Origin: Primula veris
Lineage: Eukaryota; Streptophyta; Magnoliopsida; Ericales; Primulaceae
Reading direction: 5' to 3'
Length of the DNA stretch: 64,000 nucleotides
Assembly: GCA_963682055.1 (NCBI GenBank)
Contig: OY821747.1
Coordinates: 15,612,258-15,676,257 of the forward strand
Under the pieces are notes generated by a model. That model ran no database searches. It saw nothing but the letters and a program-made list of their open reading frames with translations, and was not told the DNA's origin. The first letter of the stretch is position 1; every line of letters begins with the position of its first letter. Position numbers and translations under genes: made by a program. Positions 33,267 to 44,170 of this stretch are shown one piece after another.

Positions 33267-34789
33267 TTAGTTTCCGAATTATATACAATAACCACTCCTA
33301 ATATTGTTTCCTCTTAAGAATCATTCATGTCATTATCGTTTAATCGAGATCATTGTTTACGATCCATGTTTTCTTTGTTTTTTAGCTTACAATAGTAGTC
33401 TTGCATATGTTTCATAATTTATCATGGATGATACGTAAATATAACAATCCATATTTGGATTTGGTAGCTTGTCTTTGTCTATGTAAATTTGATATTACAT
33501 GTGATATGGCTATACGAATTTGATATATTTTAATTTCAAATAGTTATATTAAAGTAAAACTTTTCTATACGAACATACAATTAAATTTCAGAGTCCTAAA
33601 AATTTCAACTCAAAACAATAAACGTTACATTGTTATACACCAAAACCTTTGTGCATAGATACCGTATATACTAGGAAAAAACATTATTATATAGTGGTTG
33701 TTTTTAAGTTGGGGTTATAAATAAAAAACACATATTTAAAATTTAAATGTATATACATAATCTAAGAATCACATACATCGTTTATACAAAGAAACAAATG
33801 AATCATATCAAGAAGCTTCAAGAACGCTAGATAAGTTTGAAAATAGTTTGTCTTTTAATAAGAATGTGTCAACTCGACAAGTTATTACCAACACGTAAGT
33901 TAAACACATGGTAGAAAAACAAAAAATTAAGTAAACATAACAGACAAATTTGCATTGTATTTTACATGGTACTATGTTCAATGTAATAAGAATATAAGAT
34001 ATATGCTTTTGCAAACAAATGTTATTTATGATTATAAGGAGGCGAATTTCTTATTAATGGGACCTAAAACAATTATGAATAAAATATAGTGTTTGTTTTT
34101 ATTTATAACTGATTTGAGTGGAAAATATGAGTTTTTATGAAGTTATAAACGTTATTATTATATAGAGGATTCTTATATAGAGGTCTTACATGACAAAAAT
34201 ATACCTTGATACATATATCTAATTACTTTCTGTATTTATATTCCACTTTTATAACTGTGGATATTTTATGTAACTTCTATTTAATCTTAATCTCCATTTA
34301 GTAATATTTTTTCTTAGTTTGAATATTATGATTACAGAGAGATGCCAATGCATACATAAGTATTAATTTATTTTTATTTGGTGTAGTTTTTTCAAAACAT
34401 GTCCACAACCAGATGACAAGGACAGGAAAACACTAAGCAGTGACTTGGGATTGAACCATTTGCAAATCAAGTTTTGGTTCCAAAACAAGCGCACTCAACT
34501 GAAGGTTAAGTTATACAACCTCACTCTTTGGTTCTCACTCTATCTAGTCTCTTGTAAAACTTTTTCCTTTATTAAAATGCATCTACGGTAATCTAGTATA
34601 TAGATTTCTACATCAACCAATAACTTAAAGAATATTAGACACCTTTCTTGACTCTTTTGGTTGTATCCCTACAAGTGTTATGAGTATAACTTTTAAGTTA
34701 AAAATATATTACAATGCAACAAACAGACTCTTTTATGTATTAAAATTATATTATTTTATCCGATAAAACTTATAAAGCATGCGAAAAAA

Positions 34790-35060
34790 TTTTGGTATGA
34801 AGTTTGAAAAAATGGGAACGAGTCTAGAAAAAGCTGTATTAAGAATGAAAAAAAAACATGAAATCCAAAGAAAAAAAATGTATAAGGTATAGAAAATGGT
34901 ATGAAGCCTGAAAAAAAGGCACGGATTATGAAAACATGGTATACAGTCTACAAAAAGTATACATGAAAGTCGGAAACAAAAAGGGTCGTAAGTCGATAAT
35001 AATAGAATGGACTTGAAAAATGCATATGAACTTTAAAAAAAAAGCGGTATGAACTTAAAG
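34790..35060 (+). repeat. A-rich, GGTATGAAG-type degenerate repeats in intron 3
   Basis: Recurring TATGAA(G/C)(T/C)(C/T)TGAAAAA-like words separated by A runs. Low complexity, with no gene content. Confidence 0.5.
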
Positions 35061-36557
35061 ACGCTTTTGGTGAAAAATATTCTTTTAGTTGAAAAAGTAT
35101 TTTATGTGAAAAAATTGAATTTTACGCTTTGGTTAAAAATCTTCTTTTAGTTAAAAATATATTGTACGATTTTGGGTTTTTTCATTTTTTTTGGTTTTTT
35201 TAATAGTAATTTTACTTATTTTGTGTAGTCTATTGTGAATTTTTGTTACATTTTTTATTATTTTAATATATTTTTTGGTTTATATTGAGAGAAATTTGGC
35301 ATTGATTTATTCTCTTGAGTATTTTTATAGATTTATAGTACTCTTTGAAAAGAAATTGTTTCGCGTGTATTTTAGATCATATATGTTGTGAAGTAGTAAT
35401 TTTTCGTTATTGAACCATTTTTTTACACCCCTCAGAAGCAAAATGAGAAGCATGAGAACTTACAATCTCGGCAAGAGAATGATACCCTTCGTGCTGAAAA
35501 TATGAGGCTTAGAGACACACTCGGCAACTCCCCTTGTCGCGCTTGTGGTGGTCCATCTGCTGATCTGTCTTTGGAAGAGAATCATCTGCGAATGGAGAAT
35601 GCCCGTTTGAAATCTGAGGTATGTTGCCTTTTAACCTTCTAATTATTTCAGTATGTCTGATTTAACATTGGTTTAACATGCATTTTGATGTGTGTTATGT
35701 AGCAAAAGACTTCAAATTAATCCAAAACCACAAGTGGTTGTTGGGGATAGCACCTTGCGGAATAAGATGAAATTACGAATTTTTTTGTGATGAAATGGTT
35801 AAATTATTTGTGTAGTAGAAATTACTATAGCAACAACTCAAAGTAATATTTTAGGTAACATATTTAGATTTTTGATGATCTTTTTATCAAGCACACAACT
35901 TGCATAAAGCCTTACATATACTCCTATTATATTAAGACATTTTCAGATATGATAATCAGATTCTACTATTTTTTCATGAATTCACATGATTCCCTGTGAG
36001 TGAAATTTAAATTAAAGTTCATGTTTAGCTCTTGATTCTATTTAATTATGAAAGTTTGAAAGTACCTTTAACATCGAGTATGCTTATAAGTGGATAATCG
36101 AAGGCCAACTTCCACAAATTAATTTATCACGAATCTCAAAAAGGACTAATTGTTATGAAAATGAATGTGGTTTAGCACTATGGCCTTTTCCGCTCATGAA
36201 ACAGTTCCCGATAACATCGAAAAGTATGTACCAATTAAATCTAAATTTCCGTTTCGGAATGGTACTTTGGACCTAACAGGTAATAATCCTTCAATAAAGA
36301 TTACTTCTTTATGCGTATATATGAAAAGTATTGTCGAATTTGAGTTCCTTTTGATACCTTTAGTCTACACGAATTGCTTTATGTTACGTAAGGGAAACAT
36401 GATAATTGATCTAACTTAAAAGATTTAGTTTGTGGCCATAATGTAAAACCAATGTTAACTAATCAAAACCATACAAAACTCATAGTTTGAAAACAATAGT
36501 AAATTTTTTTATGAAAAGAATACAATAGCAATTTTATGGTTTTAGTATTCTAATTTT

Positions 36558-36817
36558 TTGTTGTTTTCTCGATCAGTACCCTAAATTCTTATTTTTCTTA
36601 TTTAATTAATATGTTGAATTTAAGTTCTTTTTTATTTTGAATTATTTCGTTCATTTTGGTAAACTTAATTCTCAATTATTTTCTTATTTAGTACCATAAA
36701 TTTTATTATGGTGCCACATGTCAAATAATTGGACAAAATAGTTAAAAAAAAAACGCATTCAAGGTACTTGATAATCAAAATAAGAATTGATGGTACTAAT
36801 CGAGAAAACATCAACAA
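36558..36817. mobile_element. MITE-like inverted-repeat element in intron 4
   Basis: The left arm (TTGTTGTTTTCTCGATCAGTACC at 36558-36580 and on to 36595) pairs with the right arm (36777-36817), which holds GGTACTAATCGAGAAAACAT. About 38 bp are inverted with a few mismatches. The borders and target duplication are not clear. No coding capacity. Confidence 0.6.
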
Positions 36818-37117
36818 TTCAGGGTAAAACCCACTAATACATTTCAACAGTAGTCAGGGGCGGAGTCAGAATTTCGGTTGAGCGGAGGCACAATATAATA
36901 GATATATATCTTTTGTTTTTTAGATATGAAAAGCGTTTTGCAAATGATGTTCCCAATTGTGACGACCCAAATTTTCAGGAAGGAAATTCTGTGGTGCGGT
37001 GTTGTGTGTCAGTCTCACATCGTCCAGATATGAGAGTACTCGTGTGATATATGAGCTTAAAGATCCATTTCCTATAAAGAAGGCCTTTTAAAACCGTGCG
37101 GCACAATAGCGAGTACG

Positions 37118-37181
37118 GAACTCCATAGTTAAGCGTGCTTAGCTTGGAGTAGTACCAGGATGGGTGACCCCCCTGGGAAGT
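37118..37181 (+). promoter_or_regulatory. 5S rRNA-like Pol III promoter segment in Cassandra LTR 1
   Basis: GAACTCCATAGTTAAGCGTG (box A-like) and GGATGGGTGACC (box C) with the spacing of plant 5S rRNA. Only about 64 nt of a 5S gene is represented. Confidence 0.85.
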
Positions 37182-37518
37182 TGTGCCAAAGCGGACAATA
37201 TTATTGATACGGGCGTAGCGGTTCGGTCTGTGGGGCCGGGTCGTTACAGATGGTATCAGAGCCTCTATCTGGCCGGAAATGTGGGGACTAGCACGTGTGT
37301 GTGGACCCTTGAAGAACGACGTGCCCGACGAGGACGTCGTGCCTAAAGGGAGGGTGATTGTGACGACCCAGATTTTCAGGAAGGAAATTCTGTGGTGCGG
37401 TGTTGTGCGTCAGTCCCACATCGCCCAGATATGAGAGTACTCGTGTGGTATATGAACTTAAAGATCCATTTCCTATAAACAAGGACTTTTAAAACCGTGC
37501 GGCACAATAGCGACGACG

Positions 37519-37582
37519 GAACTCCATAGTTAAGCGTGCTTAGCTTGGAGTAGTAACAGGATGGGTGACCCCCCTGGAAAGT
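37519..37582 (+). promoter_or_regulatory. 5S rRNA-like Pol III promoter segment in Cassandra LTR 2
   Basis: Same boxes as in LTR 1, with AACAGG for ACCAGG before box C and GGAAAG for GGGAAG after it. Confidence 0.85.
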
Positions 37583-38310
37583 TGTGTCAAAACGGACAAT
37601 ATTGTTGATACGGGTATAGCGGTTCGGTCTGTGGGGCCGGGTCGTTACACCAATTGTCTAATATTCTCCCCTTATTGGTTAAATTGAATGATGATAATAA
37701 AAAATCAATTGCATTTTAATAAATTCAGACCATGTAGTTTATTTATATTTAGTACAACTAGAAAGATGTACTAATAGTTTTAAATTTCAATATTTACGAA
37801 GATTTTGAGAAACTGTACAATGTTTATAGATTCTTTTTTTTTTTGTAAAAATGAAACACAAAAAAAAAGGTTCTTATCACAACATATAATACTACCAATG
37901 TAATATTTTTATAAAAAGCCAAAATATGATAATTTCTCTTGTACAGATTCGAACCAACAACCAAACATCAAATCAAAGATTCCGGTTTTAACATTAAACT
38001 ATTATGCTACATTAGACTTTGATTAATAAATACATATAAAATAATAGTTTTTAAATTCCAGCGGGGGCTACAGTCTTCAGTGGGCATACATTGGCTCCCC
38101 CCTGACAATAGTACTTGACTAATTTTATTTTTATTTACATAATATTCTTATCTTCCATTTTTTTTTTTGAAGTTACAAAAAATTCAGATTGATCTGATGA
38201 CCAATCCATCCGCAAGACGCATCGGCAACCCTATGTCGTGGCTCCCACAAACCAGTATGTATGAGAATGGAGTTATCAGGAGAGAGCTCTGCGTATCGGC
38301 CCATCATCCT

Positions 38311-38348
38311 AGGCAAGTTATAGGGCCCAAGGCAAGTTATAGGGCCCA
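38311..38348 (+). repeat. 19-bp perfect tandem duplication in HD-Zip exon 5
   Basis: AGGCAAGTTATAGGGCCCA occurs at 38311-38329 and again at 38330-38348 with no mismatch. The +19 shift ends the reading frame at 38379. The absence of differences suggests that it is young. Confidence 0.97.
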
Positions 38349-41300
38349 CATTGGACGTAGAGAAACAAGTGGTTGCTAACATGGCCTATACAGCAATGGA
38401 TGAGTTGGTCTAAATGACCCAAACGCTCGAACCTTTGTGGATCCCCGTGGCTATAGACGGGTACACTACCTACTTACTCAATCAAGAAGAGTATTCTCGA
38501 TCTTTGTTTAGAACTTGGCCAAGGAGACCAGGATTCAGATCGGAAGCCACTCGTGATTCTGCTACCATTAAGACAAGCCATACTAACATTATCAATGTTC
38601 TCATGAATGTTGTAAGTATCTACTTTCGGTTGTGTAAAATAAGTAAACGGTAAATATTATCTAAATCATTTTTACAGGAAATTAACTAGCAGCATAGAAA
38701 GTTAAGCTTTTTCGTATAAAAAGGGTAAGCTTTTCAGTAAAGCTTTTTTGAGCTTAAAATTAAGCTGTTCGAGATTTGAAGAGAGTTCTCTGAAAACAGG
38801 ATAAACTTGCAACTCATTTAAGGGCTTTTAGGAAATAGAGGAAAGATAATGTAAAACAATGGAAAACATGTAAAAGTTAGATTGATTTACGATATTTTAT
38901 AATGTAGTCAATGAATTCTATGAGAAAGGACCTTTAGTATTAAAACAATTTTATTCAAGATCATTAATCATATCCAGTTTTTCTTTATGAATATTAGAAT
39001 CAATGGGCGACCCTCTTTTGTGCAATCGTGGCAAACTATACCACTTGAGCAGTTGGCGACAGGGCATAATGGAACCTACGATGGAGCCTTACAGCTGGTA
39101 ATTAAGATAGAAGTCCATGATGTTCTTATATAAAATTCAAATGATTTTTCTGACTTGTTTTTCTTCCTAGGACTTACTTTTTTGTTTTCTCAAGTTACAT
39201 GCAGAGTATCAGATGATATCACCTCTTGTCCAAACTCGGGAGACAAATTTGGTAAGGTATTGCAAGCAACAAGGTGAAGGAATTTGGTTTGTGGTCGATG
39301 TTTCTTTGGAAGGGATGGAAGATGATTCTTTAATGATATTCCGAAAACGAGCCTCTGGATGTGTAATTCAGCAATTGCCTAATGGATACTCCAAGGTAAA
39401 AGAAAACAAGCTTGAGTAATTGTAACAAAATGTTATATTCATTTGGTACAAGTTTAGAACTAGAGTCTGATTCATCCTAGTTTTGATTAGATTACGTGGA
39501 TCGAGAATACTGAAGTGGAAGATAAGGGAAACGACGGTATATTCAGATCGGTAATTTCCTCAGGAGTCGCATTTGGGGCGAAATATTGGCTTTCTATTCT
39601 TAATGGGCAATTTGAACGCTTTTCTTGTTGCGGTGCCACAAATCTTCAAGTTAATGAAGCAAACAATATCGGTAAATTCCATATGAGTTTAGTTGTTTAA
39701 ATCTTGCATCACGATAACTGGTAACTCTAAGCTAAGGTTGTCAAAAATCTAAAATCCCAGACAATTATAGTAATGACTTGATACAAATCGAATTATAGAA
39801 AATTACCATCAAGTGACTAAAGAAAGACTTGATTTTCATTTTGCCTCAAGGAAAATCTCGTTTCCCATTTTATGTTCCTTGTGATATTCATTAATTTGAT
39901 AACTTGATTTTACATTGATATAATGTTCAATGAATTGATTTCATTTTTATCGGCATAAACTAATTTCCCGTTGAGATATTGTTTAATAAACTGGTTTTGC
40001 TTTTAATGCTCATAAACATCAACAATTAAATAATGGTGAGGCATATCAAACAGGATTTAAGTGTAAAGTTTGTCCCTTAATGGAAACTTTCCCAAGCATA
40101 CGCATAAAAATGAAAATATGGTTGATATACGACTATTTTTGAATACAGAAGGAAGGAAAAGCTTATTGAAGCTGGCTGAGCGGATGGTTACAGGGTTCTG
40201 TAGCAAGGTAGGAGCCTCTAGTGCTAACAATTGGACAACAGTCTCCCATATTGGACGTGATGAAGTAAAGGTGATGACCCACAACAGCGTCAATGAACAA
40301 GGACGCCATAATGGCATCGTCATCAGCGTCGCAACCTCTGTCTTCCTTCCTACTGCACCAAGGAGAGTATTTGAGTATTTATTTGATGCGAACAACCGAG
40401 CTGAGGTATTTTTTTGTCATTTCTGCATCTTCTTTTAGACCAACTATATGACAAGCTAGGCTCCTATGTTTTACAATCACGTTGGTACTTATACGAGTTA
40501 GACTAAGCTTTTCTCACTACCTATAAGTATGTACACTAAGGTCTCCTTTGATTGAGGGAGCATTAGTCCCGAACTAACAATCCAGGTAGATGTTGAGTAG
40601 ATTCTGAATATATGGTCAAGGTAATAGTCGTGAGACTAATAATATTACACCTTTAACGATCATTTAATGTTCGACATACATTTATAGTCACGACTCACGT
40701 CCTTCACTAACCAAACAAACACGGGGTTGTGGACCTCATATATGTTGTGTCAGTCCCATGACGAAGTACCTTAATCAAACAGAGCTGAATTATTATCTAT
40801 GCAAGTATTGAGAAAGTAGTAGTTTTTAAATTTTAATTGACATCTTAGGGTATTGTGCTTATGTTTCCCTATCTACGGGTTTCTTTCAATGAATAATTCA
40901 ATATTTTTTAAATGAGAATACCCCTATTTATTTATTATTATCTAGATAATCGTTCATAGTGTGATTAACCTTTTTGAATGTATACCGGTTTGGAAAAATA
41001 CAGTGGGACATCGTTATCAATGGTGCAAATATGTATCAAATGGCAAACATCACTACTGGAGAGCTAGAAGGAAATGCCATTAAGTTGAGCCGCGTGAACG
41101 TAAGTCGGATAATCTGCACTTGCATACTAACACTATCATGTTTAGCGGTAACATAATTTCTAACTTTATTAAGAAACAATATTTTTAAAAAATATGTACA
41201 TATCAATGTGGAATTATTGAGAATCAAATGATAAAAACAAACAGGACATATAGTCGGTATGATTTAGCATTATTACGCATCCATACCATGAACAAAAAGT

Positions 41301-42222
41301 TATTTTAACCTAGGATTTTCTTTAAAAAATAGTCCAAGAATATGTACTAAATATATAGTTCTCCCCATAAACTAACCACTTTTTTTGTCATCTCAACTAA
41401 TATAGGGTATGTCACAGAACCCGAACAGTATGCTGATCCTGCAAGAGAGTTTTGCTTACCCAACAGGGTTCTTCATCGTATATTCACCCATTGATCTCCA
41501 TGCTACTACCAGGGTGTTAGAGTGTGGAGACACAACCGGAGTTCCTTTGCTACCGTCAGGATTTGCTATATTTCCAGACTGTTCTAGTGGTTCGTTGCTC
41601 AAGCTTTCATTACAGGTCCTGGTCGATTCAACCGTTGATTCCATGCACTCGCTTTCTGATGTAACGACAGTGAACAACCTAATGTCTCGCACTCTCGATA
41701 GGGTCAGGGCATTTTTTGGGATGCCATCTAATAGCGGTAAGTTTAGATTTTCTTGAAAAAGTTAGCGAGAAATACATCAGACATGATTAGTATTAAAAAT
41801 CTTTGACACAAAAGACCTCGTTAAAATATACACGTTTTATCTAAGGCTAAGAGACTAGATGAGCTACCGTTTTCCCAAACTCATGCTTACCCTTGATTTA
41901 AGGGTTGTCAAGGGCCGGTTTTCTAAAAAAATGGAAAATAACTTTAAGATTTACGACACTTTACAGTAGTTTGTCCTATGTGTTGCAGAGATTTTCGCTT
42001 CAAAAATTGTGTAAAATTTTTGTTACCAGCAAAATGGCAGTCTTCATTTTCTACTGCTAACACTCATGAGACGATTAAAATGAACTAATGTTCTTTACTT
42101 CATTTAGATACAGAGATTCTATTTCTCTTTCAGTATTAACTTTTAGCCCAATGGTCTCTGAGTCGTTAATATATTATGTTATGTTGATTTTAACAGAGCA
42201 AGGAACAAGTGAGAGGGCCTAA

Positions 42223-43262
42223 GAAACTTTGCTATAGAAGATGCCGATGAGTCGAAATCATTATAGCGCAGCGACCCGTTAATAAATAAATTTCAAAGGG
42301 TCTGAGTTTTCAAATAGACTTTTTTTTTGTTTGCATACAGAACTACATACATTTCCAAAGTTTTAAGAACTATTTTACCTTTTTTATGCTCCAAATTTGA
42401 ATTATTTGGAAGAGGTCTGGAACTCCATAGTCCACATTGTTCAATTTATTGACATCGTTGTTCCTTTTATTTGGAGTTTGAAAATGCTCATAAACTTATT
42501 GCGAACCGCTCTTTCTTTAGTAAGATCCTTTTTTCAGTGATTAAACTTTTTATGATGGGAAAAGTTAGGCTAGTACAGCATAAAAGATGTGCTTGAATGG
42601 CTATAATATACATGTGATTTCGTTGTATTTCATTTCCAATTGTTTCTTTATTTAGGGTAGTTATAGCCTAAATAATCACGACGATAGTAGTTTAAGAATC
42701 AATATTTTTTATTATTATTGAAAGCCGGGAAAGCCCACTACTCCATTGATTTTTGAGTGTTGGTGGCTCTCCATCCTTAGAGCATGTATACCGGTGGTTG
42801 GTTGCGGTGGGCGAAGCTCCGTGCGATGGGCAGGCCACCCGATAATCCGTGGTTGGTTGCGGCTGCCGTTGTGTCAGATGTCGCCTCCGCCTCTCTCCTA
42901 TTTGCTTCGCTGTCTCTCTCTTCTTTGTATTTGGTTCGCTATAATAATACAGGGATTGGTTCCGCTATTAATTACATGGCAGTCCCTGTAGTTTTAATGT
43001 ATTAAAAGATATCTGACCATTAATGATAATAGCGATGGTCCATCTAGTTTCAAAATAATTACAAAACAATCCCTGATGAGTTAGCCGAGTTTTTTTTCGT
43101 TTTTTCTTAACGATAATAAACGGTAATATTAATATTTTTATGTCCCTAGAATTTAAAACTATATAAATATGTTCTAAAAAGACGGCTAGTTTTAATTTTT
43201 TTAGTCCAAACTTTTAAAATAAAATAAAATTTTACCCATACCCCTCCCTATATAAACTTTCA
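42223..43262 (+). other. 3' flank of the HD-Zip locus, duplicated at 3004-3903
   Basis: Non-coding. The segment from GCATGTATACCGGTGGTTGG (42783) to about 43090 is less AT-rich (GCGATGGGCAGGCC) and may be an old small DNA element, since it begins TTAGAGCATGTA. Its other end is not clear. The open frames there are not supported by any family. Confidence 0.4.
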
Positions 43263-43600
43263 TTTTTTTTTTATATAATTGGTGGGAAAAACCACATTTT
43301 TATTAATTATTAAAATAAAAAGTGGGGAAAAACCGCACTAAAAACAAAGTAGAGTAGCAATATAACAACAAAACAAACTATACAAATTGAAGAGTAAACT
43401 CTTTAAAATGGAGAACTTAAAAAAACAATGCAAGAACTTTGGAGGATCATCTTGTAAATTTTCTCTATCTACCCAGATAAGTCCAGTTGCCCTTTGGTCT
43501 GGATCAGACAGAGAATTCCTTCTTCCTCTCTATTTCCTTCTTCATCCATTGATGCGAAAATTAGGCAAACATTCACCTTCAAGGAGAATGATAACCTTTA

Positions 43601-44098
43601 CTATATTAGGGAGATTTTCGTAGCTTTGTACAGTTTCAATCCAATAAAACACCCTAGATTGGCAAGATGATCTGCAACTTGATTTGACTCTCTCTCCACA
43701 TGCGTAACCAGGTAATTCTTCTCCTTTAATTTGTTTTTAATCTCATCTATAATCACCCTGATCTGCCAAGGACATTCGATTTTGCCTTTTAAAATATTTA
43801 TTAGCTGCATAGAGTCACTTTCTAAAACAAAATAATCAAACTTTGTTAGTTTTAGAAAAGATAATACGGCTTTTGCTTCAGACTAGATAGGTGAATTACT
43901 CTCTATAGAATCTTGTAACCCGTATACAAATTTACCATTCGAATATCGAGAAATTACTCCAATACCATTGGAGTTTAAATAGGGTTTATAACAGCCGTCT
44001 GTATTAACCTTTAGGTATCCAGATGGTGGATTAATCCACATAACAAGTTTCACCTTTGGTTGTCTTTGGGTCTTCTCACTGTTTGGGATATTGTTCAT
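43601..44098 (-). pseudogene. LINE RNase H domain
   Basis: 44098-43883 has INPPSGYLKVNTDGCYKP (the first catalytic Asp in TDG) and GIGVISRYSNGKFVYG. After a stop near 43880, 43810-43601 has YLVTHVERESNQVADHLANL, with the last catalytic Asp. Broken by one stop between the halves. Confidence 0.8.
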
Positions 44099-44170
44099 AC
44101 TCTAAATTTGGGGAAAAATATTGCTTTTTTTAGAATGAATATGAATAAGAGAAGTCACTTCTTTACATAT

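Larger units (their letters stand above)
36958..37649 (+). mobile_element. complete Cassandra-type TRIM, TSD CCAAT
   Basis: Two 291-bp LTRs (36958-37248 and 37359-37649) start TGTGACGACCCA and end GGGTCGTTACA. CCAAT flanks both sides (36953-36957 and 37650-37654). After the first LTR comes TGGTATCAGAGC (37251-37262), the methionine-tRNA primer-binding site. Before the second LTR is AAAGGGAGGG, a polypurine tract. Each LTR holds a 5S rRNA-like segment. The internal region is about 110 bp and non-coding. I count about 17 differences between the LTRs, roughly 6 per cent. Its mobility would depend on proteins from other elements. Confidence 0.95.
36855..38104. mobile_element. hAT/Tip100-like non-autonomous element in intron 4
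   Basis: The left end CAGGGGCGGAGTCAG and the right end ...TGGCTCCCCCCTG are inverted and match the CAGGGGCGGAG terminus of Tip100-type hAT elements. Flanking 8-mers are ACAGTAGT (36847-36854) and ACAATAGT (38105-38112), 7 of 8 identical. Of its 1250 bp, 692 bp are a nested Cassandra TRIM. No transposase. Confidence 0.85.
32209..42222 (+). pseudogene. HD-Zip class IV (homeodomain-START) gene, inactivated
   Basis: Twelve exons with GT-AG borders: 32209-32301, 32991-33202, 34387-34504, 35436-35618, 38188-38611, 38998-39097, 39195-39395, 39491-39671, 40149-40405, 41004-41099, 41406-41736 and 42197-42222 (TAA). Domains: a Ser/Gly/acidic N-terminus, homeodomain about residues 86-145 ([22 protein letters not shown] in helix 3), zipper-loop-zipper about 146-180 with the CRACGG pair, START (IPVAIDGYTTYL, EATRDSA, ISPLVQTRETNLVRYCKQ, GIWFVVDVS, SGCVIQQLPNGYSKV), then KSLLKLAERMV, SMLILQES and LLPSGFAI. 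About 730 codons if the lesions are ignored, normal for the family of nuclear epidermal/L1-layer transcription factors. Lesions: a 19-bp tandem duplication at 38311-38348 that frameshifts to TGC TAA (stop 38377-38379), TAA at 38411-38413 in the original frame, and 2 nt missing near 39034 in exon 6. Closest to PDF2/ATML1-type or FWA/HDG-type members; the subgroup is not resolved. An assembly error or splicing around the lesions cannot be excluded. Confidence 0.88.

Noticed and set aside
37118..37582. Functional 5S rRNA genes
   Set aside because: Only about 64 nt match 5S, both inside Cassandra LTRs; the rest of 5S is absent.
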